A stretch of DNA of 64,000 bases, from NCBI GenBank assembly GCA_934668695.1, contig CAKUOD010000002.1, positions 87,502 to 151,501 on the forward strand. The letters run 5' to 3'. Origin of the DNA: an uncultured Collinsella sp. GTDB lineage: Bacteria > Actinomycetota > Coriobacteriia > Coriobacteriales > Coriobacteriaceae. Shown one piece after another: positions 34,911-43,390 of this stretch (positions are counted from its first letter, which is position 1; each line of letters begins with the position of its first letter). The translations under genes were made by a program, and so were the position numbers. A model generated the notes under the pieces. It saw nothing but the letters and a program-made list of their open reading frames with translations, was not told the origin of the DNA and made no database searches.

Positions 34911-35817
34911 CGCCGGCCTCCTTGGCGCCATCGGCGTTTGAGCCCGCAGCCTCGCGCTTTGCCCTGCGCTCGGCATTAAGCTCGGCATCGCTCTCGCGCA
35001 CCAGCTTGATAATCGCCGCGCATGCCTCCTCGCCCACCAGGTCGCGGGCACGGACCGTCAGACGCGTAGCCTCCTGCTTGTCGCCGTCGCTTGCAGCATC
35101 GGTCGCGCACATGATCAGGCAGATGGCGATCTCGGCCGAAGGCGAGGTCGGCACGCCCTGCAGGGCGAGCTCACCCATCACATGGTCGTCACTCTCGTCC
35201 GCGGCATCCGGATAGGTGGTATGGATCTTGTTGAGCAGACGCGTCGTATGCGAATCATTGGGTGCCAGGCGCAGCGCCAGGCGAGCGCAGCCCACGGCGG
35301 CCGAAACGTTCTCGGTCTCGGGCTCCAGGAAGTACTGACCCAGATTGGAGTAGGCGCGGGCGGCGCACTTACCATCGCTCGCACGCTCCAGCACCGAGTA
35401 CGAAAGCGATGCCCACTCCTGCTTATCCTCGAGCGCGCGAAACAGCTCAGCCAAATCCAAGCGATAGTTGCAGTTCATGGGATCCCAGCGCACGGCCTGC
35501 ATCAGGGCATTCCGAGCACTCACATAATCCTGCTGGCGAATGTAGGCAAACGCCATGTCGGAATACAGACGGTCAAACGGCACCTCGACCTGCACGAGCT
35601 CGCGCGGATCCTTCTCCACGCGGCGATAGGCCAGACGCTCAAACTTGCTATCGAAGCTAAAGTACTGGCGCTTCTCCTCCGTCTTGCACTCAGCGTCGAT
35701 ATACTCCTCGGAGAGCTCCACCAGACGCTCCAGCAGCGGCGTCGCCGTGGCCAGGTCGCCCTGCGCCAGATAGTTCTCGGCATACGTGATGTCTTCCAAG
35801 CTGATAGGCAGGTCCAT
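34900..35817 (-). CDS. Tetratricopeptide-like helical-repeat protein
   Basis: A 305-residue soluble protein. Helical repeats of TPR type are visible between residues 10 and 200 (for example AENYLAQGDLATATPLLERLVEL, MAFAYIRQQDYVSARNALMQAVRWDP, YSNLGQYFLEPETENVSAAVGCARLAL). The C-terminal tail is charged and Ala-rich. SD GAGGAG precedes ATG 35817. It overlaps smpB at its 3' end. The partner is unknown; coupling to smpB hints at translation quality control but does not prove it. Confidence 0.75.
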   Translation of the reverse strand: MDLPISLEDITYAENYLAQGDLATATPLLERLVELSEEYIDAECKTEEKRQYFSFDSKFERLAYRRVEKDPRELVQVEVPFDRLYSDMAFAYIRQQDYVSARNALMQAVRWDPMNCNYRLDLAELFRALEDKQEWASLSYSVLERASDGKCAARAYSNLGQYFLEPETENVSAAVGCARLALRLAPNDSHTTRLLNKIHTTYPDAADESDDHVMGELALQGVPTSPSAEIAICLIMCATDAASDGDKQEATRLTVRARDLVGEEACAAIIKLVRESDAELNAERRAKREAAGSNADGAKEAGDAQ

Positions 35818-35909
35818 GGCTACTCCTCGAACGGAACGAAACGCGGCAAACGCCGCTTGCGGTCAATACACAAAACCCGGGTCTCTTACGAGGCCCGGGC
35901 GTTCAATTT

Positions 35910-35986
35910 TGGTAGCCCGTACCAGATTCGAACTGGTGATCTCCGCCTTGAGAGGGCGGCGTCCTAAACCGCTAGACGAACGGGCC
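35910..35986 (-). tRNA. tRNA-Glu (anticodon CTC)
   Basis: Cloverleaf on the minus strand with 3' CCA encoded. Acceptor GGCCCGT / ACGGGCT, anticodon stem GCCGCC...GGCGG with loop CTCTCAA giving CTC, and T-loop GGTTCGAATC-type (AGTTCGAATCT). Length 77 with CCA. Confidence 0.95.
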
Positions 35987-36003
35987 ATATGTAGCAAATG
36001 CAA

Positions 36004-36077
36004 TGGCTGGGATGGAGGGAGTCGAACCCCCATTGACGGAACCAGAATCCGCTGTCCTGCCATTAGACGACATCCCA
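36004..36077 (-). tRNA. tRNA-Gln (anticodon CTG)
   Basis: Cloverleaf on the minus strand with 3' CCA encoded. It starts TGGGATG with U1-A72 pairing, has discriminator G73, and anticodon loop TTCTGGT giving CTG. T-loop GGTTCGACTCC. It lies 17 bp upstream of tRNA-Glu, and the two are probably cotranscribed. Confidence 0.95.
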
Positions 36078-36343
36078 ATGACTGCATCGCTGCGCTCGGC
36101 TGTGCCTTTGCGCAAGAAAGAAATATACGGGAAGTCCGGCCGTGACGCAAGCCCCAATTTTGACTTTTTTGAAATTCAGTCAAATACGGCCAACACGTGA
36201 AGGACCTGTGAAGTCGACCGCTGCACACGAAGGGCAAAACGCCGCGAGCGGTAGCCGTCAACCGTTGGCAGATTCTACCGCGAAAACGATAGCACCAGGC
36301 AACACAATCGAAGTATCAATGATCACGTAGATATCGAGGCGCC

Positions 36344-36754
36344 ATGGACGAAGAGCTTGATTACCTATGGGAGACCCTGGGCCTCGAGATCACTGCTGAC
36401 CTTTGGCCCGAACGGGACAAAATCCATCCCACTCTGCGCCCCGCCATCACGGTGATGCAGGCAAAATACCGCCGTGCATCCTTTTTGATCATGCGGATGT
36501 CATGGCACGCGGGACTCCCCGACCTTAAGCGAATCCAGGCAAGCCTCGTCGAGCTGTCCGGTATGCCGACCGTCATATCCGAGGCGCACCTGGAGCAGCG
36601 CCAGCGCGAGCGACTGCAACAGCAGCGGATCCCCTTTATCTGCCCCGGCGTTCAGGCATATCTGCCCTTTATGGACGAGGAGTACTGGAGCGGCAAGCCC
36701 AACAAGCACGTAAAGGTCTACAGTCCGCACGAATGGGCACAGCTCAAGGATTGA
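36344..36754 (+). CDS. Hypothetical protein, 136 residues
   Basis: A soluble, mostly helical protein with SD GAGG before ATG 36344. It contains QRQRERLQQQRIPFICPGVQAYLPFM, a pattern like that of proteins with a winged-helix front and a conserved 'IPF-PG-QLYLP' strand found in low-GC Gram-positives, but I cannot name the family with confidence. It stands alone between the tRNA pair (minus) and the Spx-like gene (minus). No function is proposed. Confidence 0.6.
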   Translation: MDEELDYLWETLGLEITADLWPERDKIHPTLRPAITVMQAKYRRASFLIMRMSWHAGLPDLKRIQASLVELSGMPTVISEAHLEQRQRERLQQQRIPFICPGVQAYLPFMDEEYWSGKPNKHVKVYSPHEWAQLKD

Positions 36755-36826
36755 GCCGAGCGAGCCCTCCGATGGAAAACACGTCCCACCCTGAGCGCTC
36801 AAAACGGGTCGCACTTTCCGCAGCCG

Positions 36827-37186
36827 CTACAGCAGCGCCTCGGTCCAAGCTGCTTCCCTAAAGCCGGGAATCGCAAAGTCGTCGCCCACCAACAGCGGAC
36901 GCTTGACCAGCATGCCGTCGGTCGCCAGCAGCTCGTAGCACTCCCGATCCGTCATGCCCGCATCCAGACGCGCCTTCAGGCCCAGCTCTCGATATTTCAT
37001 GCCCGACGAATTAAAGAAGCGCCGCACCGGCAGCCCCGAACGAGCAATCCAGGTCGCAAGTTCATCGGCCGTGGGATTGTCCGTAACGATATCGCGGTCG
37101 ACATACTCGACCCCATGCTCGTCCAGCCATGCCTTGGCCTTCTTACAGGTCGAGCACTTGGGATATTCAACAAACAGTACGGTCAT
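36827..37186 (-). CDS. ArsC/Spx-family thioredoxin-fold protein
   Basis: A 119-residue protein with an N-terminal CxxC in YPKCSTCKKAKAWLDEHG and the family motifs NSSGMKYRELG and LVKRPLLVGDDFAIPGF. It belongs to the ArsC/Spx/YffB group; arsenate reductase activity cannot be assumed because the group includes regulators and glutathione-dependent enzymes. No ars genes are nearby. Start at ATG 37186 is set by SD GGAGG; a longer frame to 37279 lacks one. Confidence 0.85.
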   Translation of the reverse strand: MTVLFVEYPKCSTCKKAKAWLDEHGVEYVDRDIVTDNPTADELATWIARSGLPVRRFFNSSGMKYRELGLKARLDAGMTDRECYELLATDGMLVKRPLLVGDDFAIPGFREAAWTEALL

Positions 37187-37278
37187 GGAAATCCTCCGAA
37201 TATAAATCGGCCAACGCAGGCACACGCCACACGAGACGCCTTCGCATGATGGGCCAATTGTAGCCCACGGGTCACACA

Positions 37279-38331
37279 CTAAACGAACCGTGCCCCGAAT
37301 CCGCGTTTGATGAACGGCAGCAGCTCCATTGCCTCGGGCGTGATATGGCCCGCAACGTTCATGCGCTCGTCACCGGGAAGATCGACCCGCGCAATCTCAA
37401 GCTCGCCTTCGTAGCGCCCATAGCCGCTATTGCTCACAGCGATCGACCCCGTCTTTCGCGACAGGCCGGCACCGGCATCCATCGGCACGGAATCCGGTTT
37501 AAGCGTCGTGCGCGACTCCTGAGACCTAAAGATGAGGGTGCTCGAATCGGGCCGGTCGTGATGAATCTGCCCACGTACATAGGCATAACCAGACTCAAGC
37601 TCGCATTGCAAGTCCACGTATCCGGCGGAAACTTGAGCAAACTGCGCCCAGCCCGCATCGGAAAGATCGGGGTCGCCGACCAACACAATGTCGCAATCGG
37701 CGCCATGTGCGAGTTCAAGCATGTTGAGGGCAACCTTTGACGCGCGACCGCGCTGTGCCTCGACCGTCGGCAGTCCCTCGAATACCGGCCCGCGAACGTT
37801 GGCATCACCCGGCACAAAAGCCATGATTTCGAATCCAAGCGCCGCAAGACGAAGATTCACCCGAGCAATGTCCTCCAGAGCTAAACCGGTATAAGGCTTG
37901 GGGTAAAAATTGTGGCAGGCGGCAAAACGAGTCACATCGGCACCGGCCTCACGCCACGATGCGATTTCATCAGAACTCACCGTCGATGCATTGACCACAA
38001 TGCGAAATACACCGGACAGCTCCGCGACCCGCTGGGCGCTAAAGCCATAGTCCAAACGAAGGTATTCCAACCCCAGATCGCGCAGGTCCTCGATGCGCTC
38101 AAGCCCGAGCAAATCGCACGTGCGCGGCCCCACATCGGCGATGAGCGCAATGTCGCGGGAGGAAAGCAGCGACAGCACATGACGGACCTTATCGGCATAC
38201 GCCGCTCCCCCATCCTCGGGAATATGCAGTGAGGTAAACGCATAGCGCGCACCCGCCGCGGCACCGTGCTCAATCGTCCGCTCAATATCCTGCAGAGGGC
38301 TGGAAAGATAAATCGAAATACCCGTTTTCAC
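37279..38331 (-). CDS. mupG: MupG-type 6-phospho-N-acetylmuramidase (DUF871)
   Basis: A 350-residue protein with N-terminal TIM-barrel (MKTGISIYLSS, TSLHIPEDGG, LIADVGPRTCDLLG, LRLDYGF) and a C-terminal small beta domain, the DUF871 architecture. Members called MupG cleave MurNAc-6-P-containing disaccharides from peptidoglycan turnover. The gene follows murR, murQ and a MurP-like permease, which supports that role. GTG start with SD AAAGGAG. A terminator-like hairpin (38355-38381) lies directly before the SD, so its expression may be lower or separately controlled. Confidence 0.85.
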   Translation of the reverse strand: MKTGISIYLSSPLQDIERTIEHGAAAGARYAFTSLHIPEDGGAAYADKVRHVLSLLSSRDIALIADVGPRTCDLLGLERIEDLRDLGLEYLRLDYGFSAQRVAELSGVFRIVVNASTVSSDEIASWREAGADVTRFAACHNFYPKPYTGLALEDIARVNLRLAALGFEIMAFVPGDANVRGPVFEGLPTVEAQRGRASKVALNMLELAHGADCDIVLVGDPDLSDAGWAQFAQVSAGYVDLQCELESGYAYVRGQIHHDRPDSSTLIFRSQESRTTLKPDSVPMDAGAGLSRKTGSIAVSNSGYGRYEGELEIARVDLPGDERMNVAGHITPEAMELLPFIKRGFGARFV

Positions 38332-38354
38332 GTTTCAACGCTCCTTTAAAAAAG

Positions 38355-38381
38355 GCCGGCGGAGCAGTTAGCCCCGCCGGC
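38355..38381 (-). terminator. Terminator-like hairpin abutting the mupG ribosome-binding site
   Basis: Stem GCCGGCGG / CCGCCGGC with an 11-nt loop, then CTTTTTT on the minus strand, which runs straight into AAAGGAG, the SD of mupG. It probably terminates part of the murRQP transcript. Confidence 0.8.
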
Positions 38382-38448
38382 ACAACCATAGCATCAAGAA
38401 ATCTGCCGCGCGCCGCGACATCCGAGCAACATGGCGCGTGTCATCAGG

Positions 38449-39879
38449 CTACTCGCCAAAGAACTCGTTGATCTTCTGCTCATCGACGCCAAAGAACCAC
38501 GTCAGGACAAAGCCGGCGGCATAGGCAAGCAGCATGGCGGCAATATAGCCGAGCTGCTGGCCGGGCACGACGATCAGCAGGCCGAACAGACCGGAAACGC
38601 CCTGAGAAACCGTGCCGATGTGAAGCAGCGCCGCAAGCGCGCCGCCAAAGCCGGCACCCAGGCAAGCTGTCACAAACGGACGGACGAGCGGCAGCGTAAC
38701 GGCATACATCAAAGGCTCGCCAACGCCCAGAATGCCAACGGGGATAGACTCGGCGACATACTTCTTGAGCTTGGCGTTCTTGGTCTTAAAGTACAGTGCC
38801 AGACCGGCGCCAACCTGGCCGCCGCCGGCCATCATAAGGATGGGCAGCAGGTAGTTGATACCCTTGGTGGCACCGTCGGGATCGTTGAGCATCGCGTGGA
38901 TCGGCGTAAGCGCCTGATGCAAGCCAACGGACACCAGCGGCAAGAAGCCTGCCGACAGGATATAGCCGCCCAGAACGCCCAGTTTCTCGAAGATGAAGGT
39001 CAAAACGCTAAAGATGGCAGTCGTCAGCCATGCGCCAACCGGCTGGATGACGAGCATCAGAGCAAAGGCGCCGATGATGAGCACCAGCAGCGGGGACAAG
39101 AACGTGTCGAGTGCGTTGGGCATAACCTTGCGAATCTGACGCTCCATCCAGGCAAAAAATGCGCCAGCGATAAGAGCCGCGATCATACCGCCCGCTGCGG
39201 GGTTGTACTGCGCATTGGTGAGCGGCAGCAGGATGGCAGTGGCAGGATCGGCCGCGCCAGGCGCAAGCAGGGGCATGGCACTGTTGGCGATACACATCAT
39301 GCCGGCGATGCCGCCCAGCGCAGCGGAGCCACCAAACTCACGTGCCGTGTTATAGCCCACCAAGATGGGCAGATAGGCAAACAGGGCCCAGCCCATGGAA
39401 CGAATGCCCTGGTACCACCACTCGCCTGCAAGCGCGCCTGCCGTCGAGACGTTAATGACGTTGCAGATACCGTTGATGAGGCCAGCCGCAATGATGCCGG
39501 GAAGCAGGGCGACGAAGACATTGGAAATCTTCTTGAGGAAGGCCTGAACCGGCTTGGACTCGTACTTTGCCTTCTGCGCGGCCTTGTTTGTGGCCGCAGC
39601 GTCAACCACGCTCTCGTCAGCAACGCCTTTCGAAAGGCCGGTGAGCTTGGAGAACTCCTCGAGCACCTTATTAACCTTGCCCGGACCCAGCACGATCTGC
39701 ATCGTGTCGTCCTCGACCAGGCCCATCACGCCGTCGAGCGCCTTAATACCCTCCGTGTCGACGTTGCCCGTGTCTTTGACGGTCACGCGCAGGCGCGTCA
39801 TGCACGCCGCGTTTGCCAGCACGTTGTCTTTACCGCCCAAAAGGTCCAGCAGCTTTTGAGCCAGCTCTTTGTTCGTCAT
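38449..39879 (-). CDS. murP: PTS transporter EIIBC, MurNAc type
   Basis: A 476-residue permease. The N-terminal EIIB domain (residues 1-85) has its phosphorylation Cys in NAACMTRLRVTV; the EIIC domain has about ten membrane helices (VALLPGIIAAGLINGICNV, GVLGGYILSAGFLPLVSVGLHQALTP, PVGILGVGEPLMYAVTLPLVRP). There is no EIIA domain, as in MurP, so a Glc-type EIIA, possibly that at 5426-5938, must serve it. Genes for MurQ and a RpiR regulator lie upstream, so N-acetylmuramic acid is the likely substrate. SD AAGGAGGAG; start at ATG 39879. Confidence 0.87.
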   Translation of the reverse strand: MTNKELAQKLLDLLGGKDNVLANAACMTRLRVTVKDTGNVDTEGIKALDGVMGLVEDDTMQIVLGPGKVNKVLEEFSKLTGLSKGVADESVVDAAATNKAAQKAKYESKPVQAFLKKISNVFVALLPGIIAAGLINGICNVINVSTAGALAGEWWYQGIRSMGWALFAYLPILVGYNTAREFGGSAALGGIAGMMCIANSAMPLLAPGAADPATAILLPLTNAQYNPAAGGMIAALIAGAFFAWMERQIRKVMPNALDTFLSPLLVLIIGAFALMLVIQPVGAWLTTAIFSVLTFIFEKLGVLGGYILSAGFLPLVSVGLHQALTPIHAMLNDPDGATKGINYLLPILMMAGGGQVGAGLALYFKTKNAKLKKYVAESIPVGILGVGEPLMYAVTLPLVRPFVTACLGAGFGGALAALLHIGTVSQGVSGLFGLLIVVPGQQLGYIAAMLLAYAAGFVLTWFFGVDEQKINEFFGE

Positions 39880-39936
39880 AACTCCTCCTTGTATTGGGTA
39901 TCTCTTCTTGATGTCATATCTGCTCACGCCGTGCAC

Positions 39937-40860
39937 CTATTGGGCATCGGCATTGCTCTTCTCATGGCCACTCACCGCAGCACGGACATGGCCGCGCGCC
40001 CGCTCGAGAGCTACCGCAGCCTGCTCGGCATCGCAGTCCAGCAGCACCGAGACAATAGCGGTTTTTACGTGGCCGCCGGCATCTGCAAGCGCCTGAACAG
40101 CGCGCTCGCGCGTGCAGCCGGTCGCCTCCATCACGATGTTCTGGCCGCGCACCACCAACTTCTCGTTCGTCTGCTGTACATCGACCATCAGGTTTTGGTA
40201 CACCTTGCCAATCTTGACCATGGCACCGGTCGAAATCATATTGAGAATGAGCTTTTGGACCGTTCCCGCCTTGAGCCTCGTTGAGCCGGTCAGCACCTCG
40301 GGACCGGGCACGGGCTCAATGGCAAGATCTGCGCTCTCCCCGATCTTCGATCCTAGGTTACAGGCAATTGCGATGGTCTTGCACCCAGTTGCCTTGGCGT
40401 ACACAAGGCCGCCCACCACATAGGGAGTACGACCGCTTGCCGCCAGGCCAACGACAAGATCCTTGTCCGAGAGTCCACGCTCCCGCAGGTCGCTCGCGCC
40501 AAGCTCCTCGCTGTCTTCGGCACCTTCGACAGCCTTGATAAACGCCGTCTCGCCTCCGGCAATGAGCCCGACAATCAGATCGGGTGACACGCCAAACGTG
40601 GGCGGGCACTCCGAAGCGTCGAGCACGCCCAGGCGACCACTGGTGCCTGCACCCATGTAAAAGACGCGCCCGCCGCGCTCGAGTGTCTCAGCAGCCCAGT
40701 CGATTGCTGTGGCAACCTGGGGCAACACTTTCGTGACCGACCGGACGGCACGAAGATCCTCATCGTTCATCGTCGTGACGATTTGCAGCGATGTCATCGT
40801 ATCGAGGTCCATTGACCTTTGATTACGCTGTTCGGTCGTGAATTTTGTTAAATCGAGCAT
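39937..40860 (-). CDS. murQ: N-acetylmuramic acid 6-phosphate etherase
   Basis: A 307-residue SIS-domain lyase. Conserved N-terminal TTEQRNQRSMDLDTM, the SIS motif YMGAGTSGRLGVLDASECPPTF and catalytic Glu in AVEGAEDSEELG are characteristic. It cleaves the lactyl ether of MurNAc-6-P to give GlcNAc-6-P and D-lactate. Start at ATG 40860 (MLDLTKF), with SD GAGGTG overlapping the end of murR 10 bp upstream; the longer frame to 41073 is spurious. GlcNAc-6-P deacetylase is not in the window. Confidence 0.95.
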   Translation of the reverse strand: MLDLTKFTTEQRNQRSMDLDTMTSLQIVTTMNDEDLRAVRSVTKVLPQVATAIDWAAETLERGGRVFYMGAGTSGRLGVLDASECPPTFGVSPDLIVGLIAGGETAFIKAVEGAEDSEELGASDLRERGLSDKDLVVGLAASGRTPYVVGGLVYAKATGCKTIAIACNLGSKIGESADLAIEPVPGPEVLTGSTRLKAGTVQKLILNMISTGAMVKIGKVYQNLMVDVQQTNEKLVVRGQNIVMEATGCTRERAVQALADAGGHVKTAIVSVLLDCDAEQAAVALERARGHVRAAVSGHEKSNADAQ

Positions 40861-40870
40861 TTCATTCACC

Positions 40871-41722
40871 TCATCTTTCCTGTTTCTCGATGTAGTTTTG
40901 CTTAATGACATACGTCGCCCGCTCGTAGTCGCTGGCAACGTAAGCAGCGTACAGGGCATCGACAACCATAAGCTGGGCCATACGCGAAGCCATGGCACCG
41001 CTGCGGACCAAGGGCTCACTCGCAGCGACGCCGAGCACGGCATCGGCCATGGCGGCAAGCTTGGACGACCCATCTACTTTGGTCACGGCCACAACGGGAC
41101 AGTTGTGACGTTGAGCCTCGACGGTGCAGTCCAGCACTTCTTGCGTTAAGCCCGAGTAGCTAAAGGCAATTGCCATATCGCCCTCATGCATGTTCTTGGC
41201 ACACAAGAGCTGGTCATGCCAGTCGTCGTACAGATGGCACTCTTTGTCGACACGCATGAGCTTTTGCGCCAGATCGTGCGCGACCAAACGAGAGGCACCG
41301 ATACCGAACAGATTGACCGCGCGTGCCCGCTTAAGATGGGCCGCGCATCGCTCCAAGACGGTGTAATCGAGCGTTCGCGCCGTCGCTTCGATCGTGCGCA
41401 CGTTGCTTTTCATCACCTTCCCCACGATACGTTCGATGCTGTCGTCCATGGAGATGTCCTCGAGGGCAACGTCTTTCTTGTCACCCAAGAGTGCCAGTTC
41501 GGCAATCAGTTCGCGCTGGAACTCCTTGTAGCCCGCAAAACCCAAGCGCTTGCAAAAACGCAAAATGCTCGAGGGCGAGGAGAACGTGGCATCGGCAAGA
41601 CCGCGGACGGGCAGCCCGACCACCTCGTGCGGATGAGCGCTTACATATGCGATGACATTGCGTTCCGCCGGGCTCGCGCTGAGCTCACGCTCGCGAAGCC
41701 TTAAAAGCAATCCGTTTGCCAT
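40871..41722 (-). CDS. murR: RpiR/MurR-family transcriptional regulator
   Basis: A 283-residue regulator. N-terminal RpiR helix-turn-helix (SPAERNVIAYVSAHPHEV... LADATFSSPSSILRFCKRLGFAGYKEFQREL) and C-terminal SIS sugar-phosphate domain (NLFGIGASRLVAHDLAQKL, AIAFSYSGLTQEVLD). MurR-type proteins sense MurNAc-6-P, the substrate of the next gene's enzyme. ATG 41722 has SD GGAGG; the GTG 9 bp upstream is too close to the SD. First gene of the murR-murQ-murP-mupG cluster. Confidence 0.9.
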   Translation of the reverse strand: MANGLLLRLRERELSASPAERNVIAYVSAHPHEVVGLPVRGLADATFSSPSSILRFCKRLGFAGYKEFQRELIAELALLGDKKDVALEDISMDDSIERIVGKVMKSNVRTIEATARTLDYTVLERCAAHLKRARAVNLFGIGASRLVAHDLAQKLMRVDKECHLYDDWHDQLLCAKNMHEGDMAIAFSYSGLTQEVLDCTVEAQRHNCPVVAVTKVDGSSKLAAMADAVLGVAASEPLVRSGAMASRMAQLMVVDALYAAYVASDYERATYVIKQNYIEKQER

Positions 41723-41819
41723 CTCAAACACCTCCGTTGAGAAGAATTAAAGACCAACGAACGATTCGTACCGGATACAAACAGCTTTTACGGTACATTG
41801 TGCCGCATCGTGGCGCACA

Positions 41820-41847
41820 AAGGGCGAGCGTTCTACCGCTCGCCCCT
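41820..41847 (-). terminator. Terminator of the VanZ-like gene
   Basis: Stem GGGCGAGCG / CGCTCGCCC with a 6-nt loop, followed on the minus strand by TTTG, 80 bp after the VanZ-like stop and before the murR promoter. Confidence 0.7.
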
Positions 41848-41926
41848 CAAATCCGACCGCTCGGAAATACGCGCGACACAAAATAATTCAACAAGGTCGC
41901 ATTATCAGAAACGGGTTTGTTACCGG

Positions 41927-42508
41927 CTAGCGCCTCGCATGGGCGCCGATCGGCCGAGTCGCATAGCGCACCAACGCCGCTGCCAGCAATACCAACAGCA
42001 TGGCGGTGACATAGCCCGCAGCATCGAATCCTAAATCGATAACGTCGAAATGCCTGCCGGGAACAAAAATCTTATGTACCTGATCGCCAACGGAGCAGGC
42101 AGCGCAAAAGAGCAGCACGGGCACGCAACGGAAGCATACGCTCCACGGACGCCTGGAAAGGCAAACCACGACCACCGAGGCGAACAATCCGACGAAGAAA
42201 AACTCTACGGTATGGGCAACGCGACGGACGTTCGTGCCCACCCACATGCGAATGGAAGCAAGTCGGCCAGACCGTACATTCGAGGCAGCCGAATCGGTGC
42301 CCCCGGTCGTTCCGTTCTCCGTCTGAGCTTCACCCGTGACATCGGCAGCCTGTACGCCCGTAGCCTGACCCTCCACCACACGCGCGGTGGACTCGCTCAG
42401 CAACGACGTCTCCACCGCATTTTGCTCCGTCAGCACCCAGATGCCCGCCAGCGTTGCAGTAAACAGAACGATCGCGGTCCATCCGATTATTTGTTTTACG
42501 CACGCCAA
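41927..42508 (-). CDS. VanZ-like family membrane protein
   Basis: A 193-residue protein with an N-terminal membrane helix, an extracellular Thr/Gly/Ala-rich loop (residues 40-85), and three further helices. The VanZ signature is RRVAHTVEFFFVGL and GDQVHKIFVPGRHFDVIDLGFDAAGY. Roles in the family are unclear apart from teicoplanin resistance by VanZ itself. It starts at TTG 42508 with a perfect AGGAGG 7 bp upstream; no other in-frame start is near. No van genes are nearby, so resistance should not be inferred. Confidence 0.85.
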   Translation of the reverse strand: MACVKQIIGWTAIVLFTATLAGIWVLTEQNAVETSLLSESTARVVEGQATGVQAADVTGEAQTENGTTGGTDSAASNVRSGRLASIRMWVGTNVRRVAHTVEFFFVGLFASVVVVCLSRRPWSVCFRCVPVLLFCAACSVGDQVHKIFVPGRHFDVIDLGFDAAGYVTAMLLVLLAAALVRYATRPIGAHARR

Positions 42509-42613
42509 GGGCCTACCTCCTTTTTTTGAATATCAGCGAGTGTAGCCCCAAATGACATCGTCACCGTATCAAAATTTGAATCGCAACAGGAAGCGCCAAA
42601 GCGACGCAAACCC

Positions 42614-43219
42614 CTACCCCGCCTCGCGCATCCAGCGATCGAATGTCCCCACGCACACGCCCAGGCACTTTGCTGCCTGGCTGCGGGTAATATCGCCTGC
42701 CTCATAGCTATCGCGTACCAGCTCAAACTGAGGAGGGCACGGCTTGCGAGGTCGACCGAAACGAACCCCTCGCGCCCGCGCCGCTGCAATCCCCTCCGCC
42801 TGGCGCCGATGGATATTCTCGCGCTCCACCTGCGCCACGTAGCTCAACAGTTGCAGCACAATGTCGGCAATCAGCGTACTCGTCACGTCCGGCGCTTCTC
42901 CATCCCTCGCGCGCGTGTCGAGCAGCGGCATATCCAGCACCACGATGGCCGTCCCGCGCTCTTTTGTAATAAGGCGCCATTCCTCGAGTATCTCGCTGTA
43001 GTTACGGCCTAGACGATCGATGGACAACACCACCAGCACGTCCCCATCCCCCAGCACGCGCAGCAGATCGCGATATCGCGGACGGTCGAAGTCCTTGCCG
43101 CTCGCACGGTCGGCATAAATATTCGCCGACTCCACGCCATAGGCGATCAGCGCATCAAACTGCCGATTCAGGTTCTGATCACGCGAGCTCACGCGCGCAT
43201 AGCCGTACACAGTCGCCAT
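42614..43219 (-). CDS. Serine recombinase (resolvase/invertase family)
   Basis: A 201-residue small serine recombinase. The catalytic Ser is in YGYARVSSRDQNLNRQ, followed by DRASGKDFDRPRY, VLSIDRLGRNYSEIL and the conserved ERENIHRRQAEGI helix. A C-terminal Hin-type helix-turn-helix follows (YEAGDITRSQAAKCLGVCVGTFDRW). ATG 43219 has SD GGGGATG. No invertible segment or res-like site with clear inverted repeats could be found nearby, and no transposase adjoins it, so its target is unknown. It may be a remnant of a mobile element or a stand-alone DNA invertase. Confidence 0.9.
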   Translation of the reverse strand: MATVYGYARVSSRDQNLNRQFDALIAYGVESANIYADRASGKDFDRPRYRDLLRVLGDGDVLVVLSIDRLGRNYSEILEEWRLITKERGTAIVVLDMPLLDTRARDGEAPDVTSTLIADIVLQLLSYVAQVERENIHRRQAEGIAAARARGVRFGRPRKPCPPQFELVRDSYEAGDITRSQAAKCLGVCVGTFDRWMREAG

Positions 43220-43240
43220 CTCATCCCCGCTTTCTTGTAA

Positions 43241-43275
43241 ACCTGCCAAAAAGGGACAGGTTTATTTTGGTAGGT
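43241..43275. repeat. Small CCTGCCAAAA hairpin with conserved loop
   Basis: Arms ACCTGCCAAAA / TTTTGGTAGGT around GGGACAGGTTTA. It shares the loop but not the arm sequence with the TGGTGCA hairpins; its closest relative is 57121-57155. Confidence 0.8.
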
Positions 43276-43343
43276 TTTACCTCCCAAATAGCAGGCGGAT
43301 GGGCGGCCGAGCAGGCGGTGACGCGGCCATCATTCAAATGCGA

Positions 43344-43365
43344 GGGCGGCCCCGAAAGACCGCCC
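43344..43365 (-). terminator. Weak hairpin downstream of rnr
   Basis: Stem GGGCGG / CCGCCC with a UUUCG-containing loop, 26 bp after the rnr stop. The T-run is poor, so termination is uncertain. Confidence 0.4.
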
Positions 43366-43390
43366 CACTCCCCACACGGTCGGGATTCGG

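Noticed and set aside
34357..36100. ssrA (tmRNA) near smpB
   Set aside because: No tRNA-Ala-like ends or tag reading frame were seen in the gaps near smpB.
36827..37186. Arsenate reductase
   Set aside because: The ArsC/Spx fold is shared by regulators and other enzymes; no ars genes nearby, so arsenate reduction is not claimed.
41927..42508. Glycopeptide resistance gene
   Set aside because: Only the VanZ-like fold is present; no other van genes occur, and VanZ-like proteins are widespread without resistance.
42614..43219. Invertible promoter switch controlled by the serine recombinase
   Set aside because: No pair of recombination sites in inverted orientation could be recognised around the gene; the hairpin at 43241-43275 belongs to a dispersed family.
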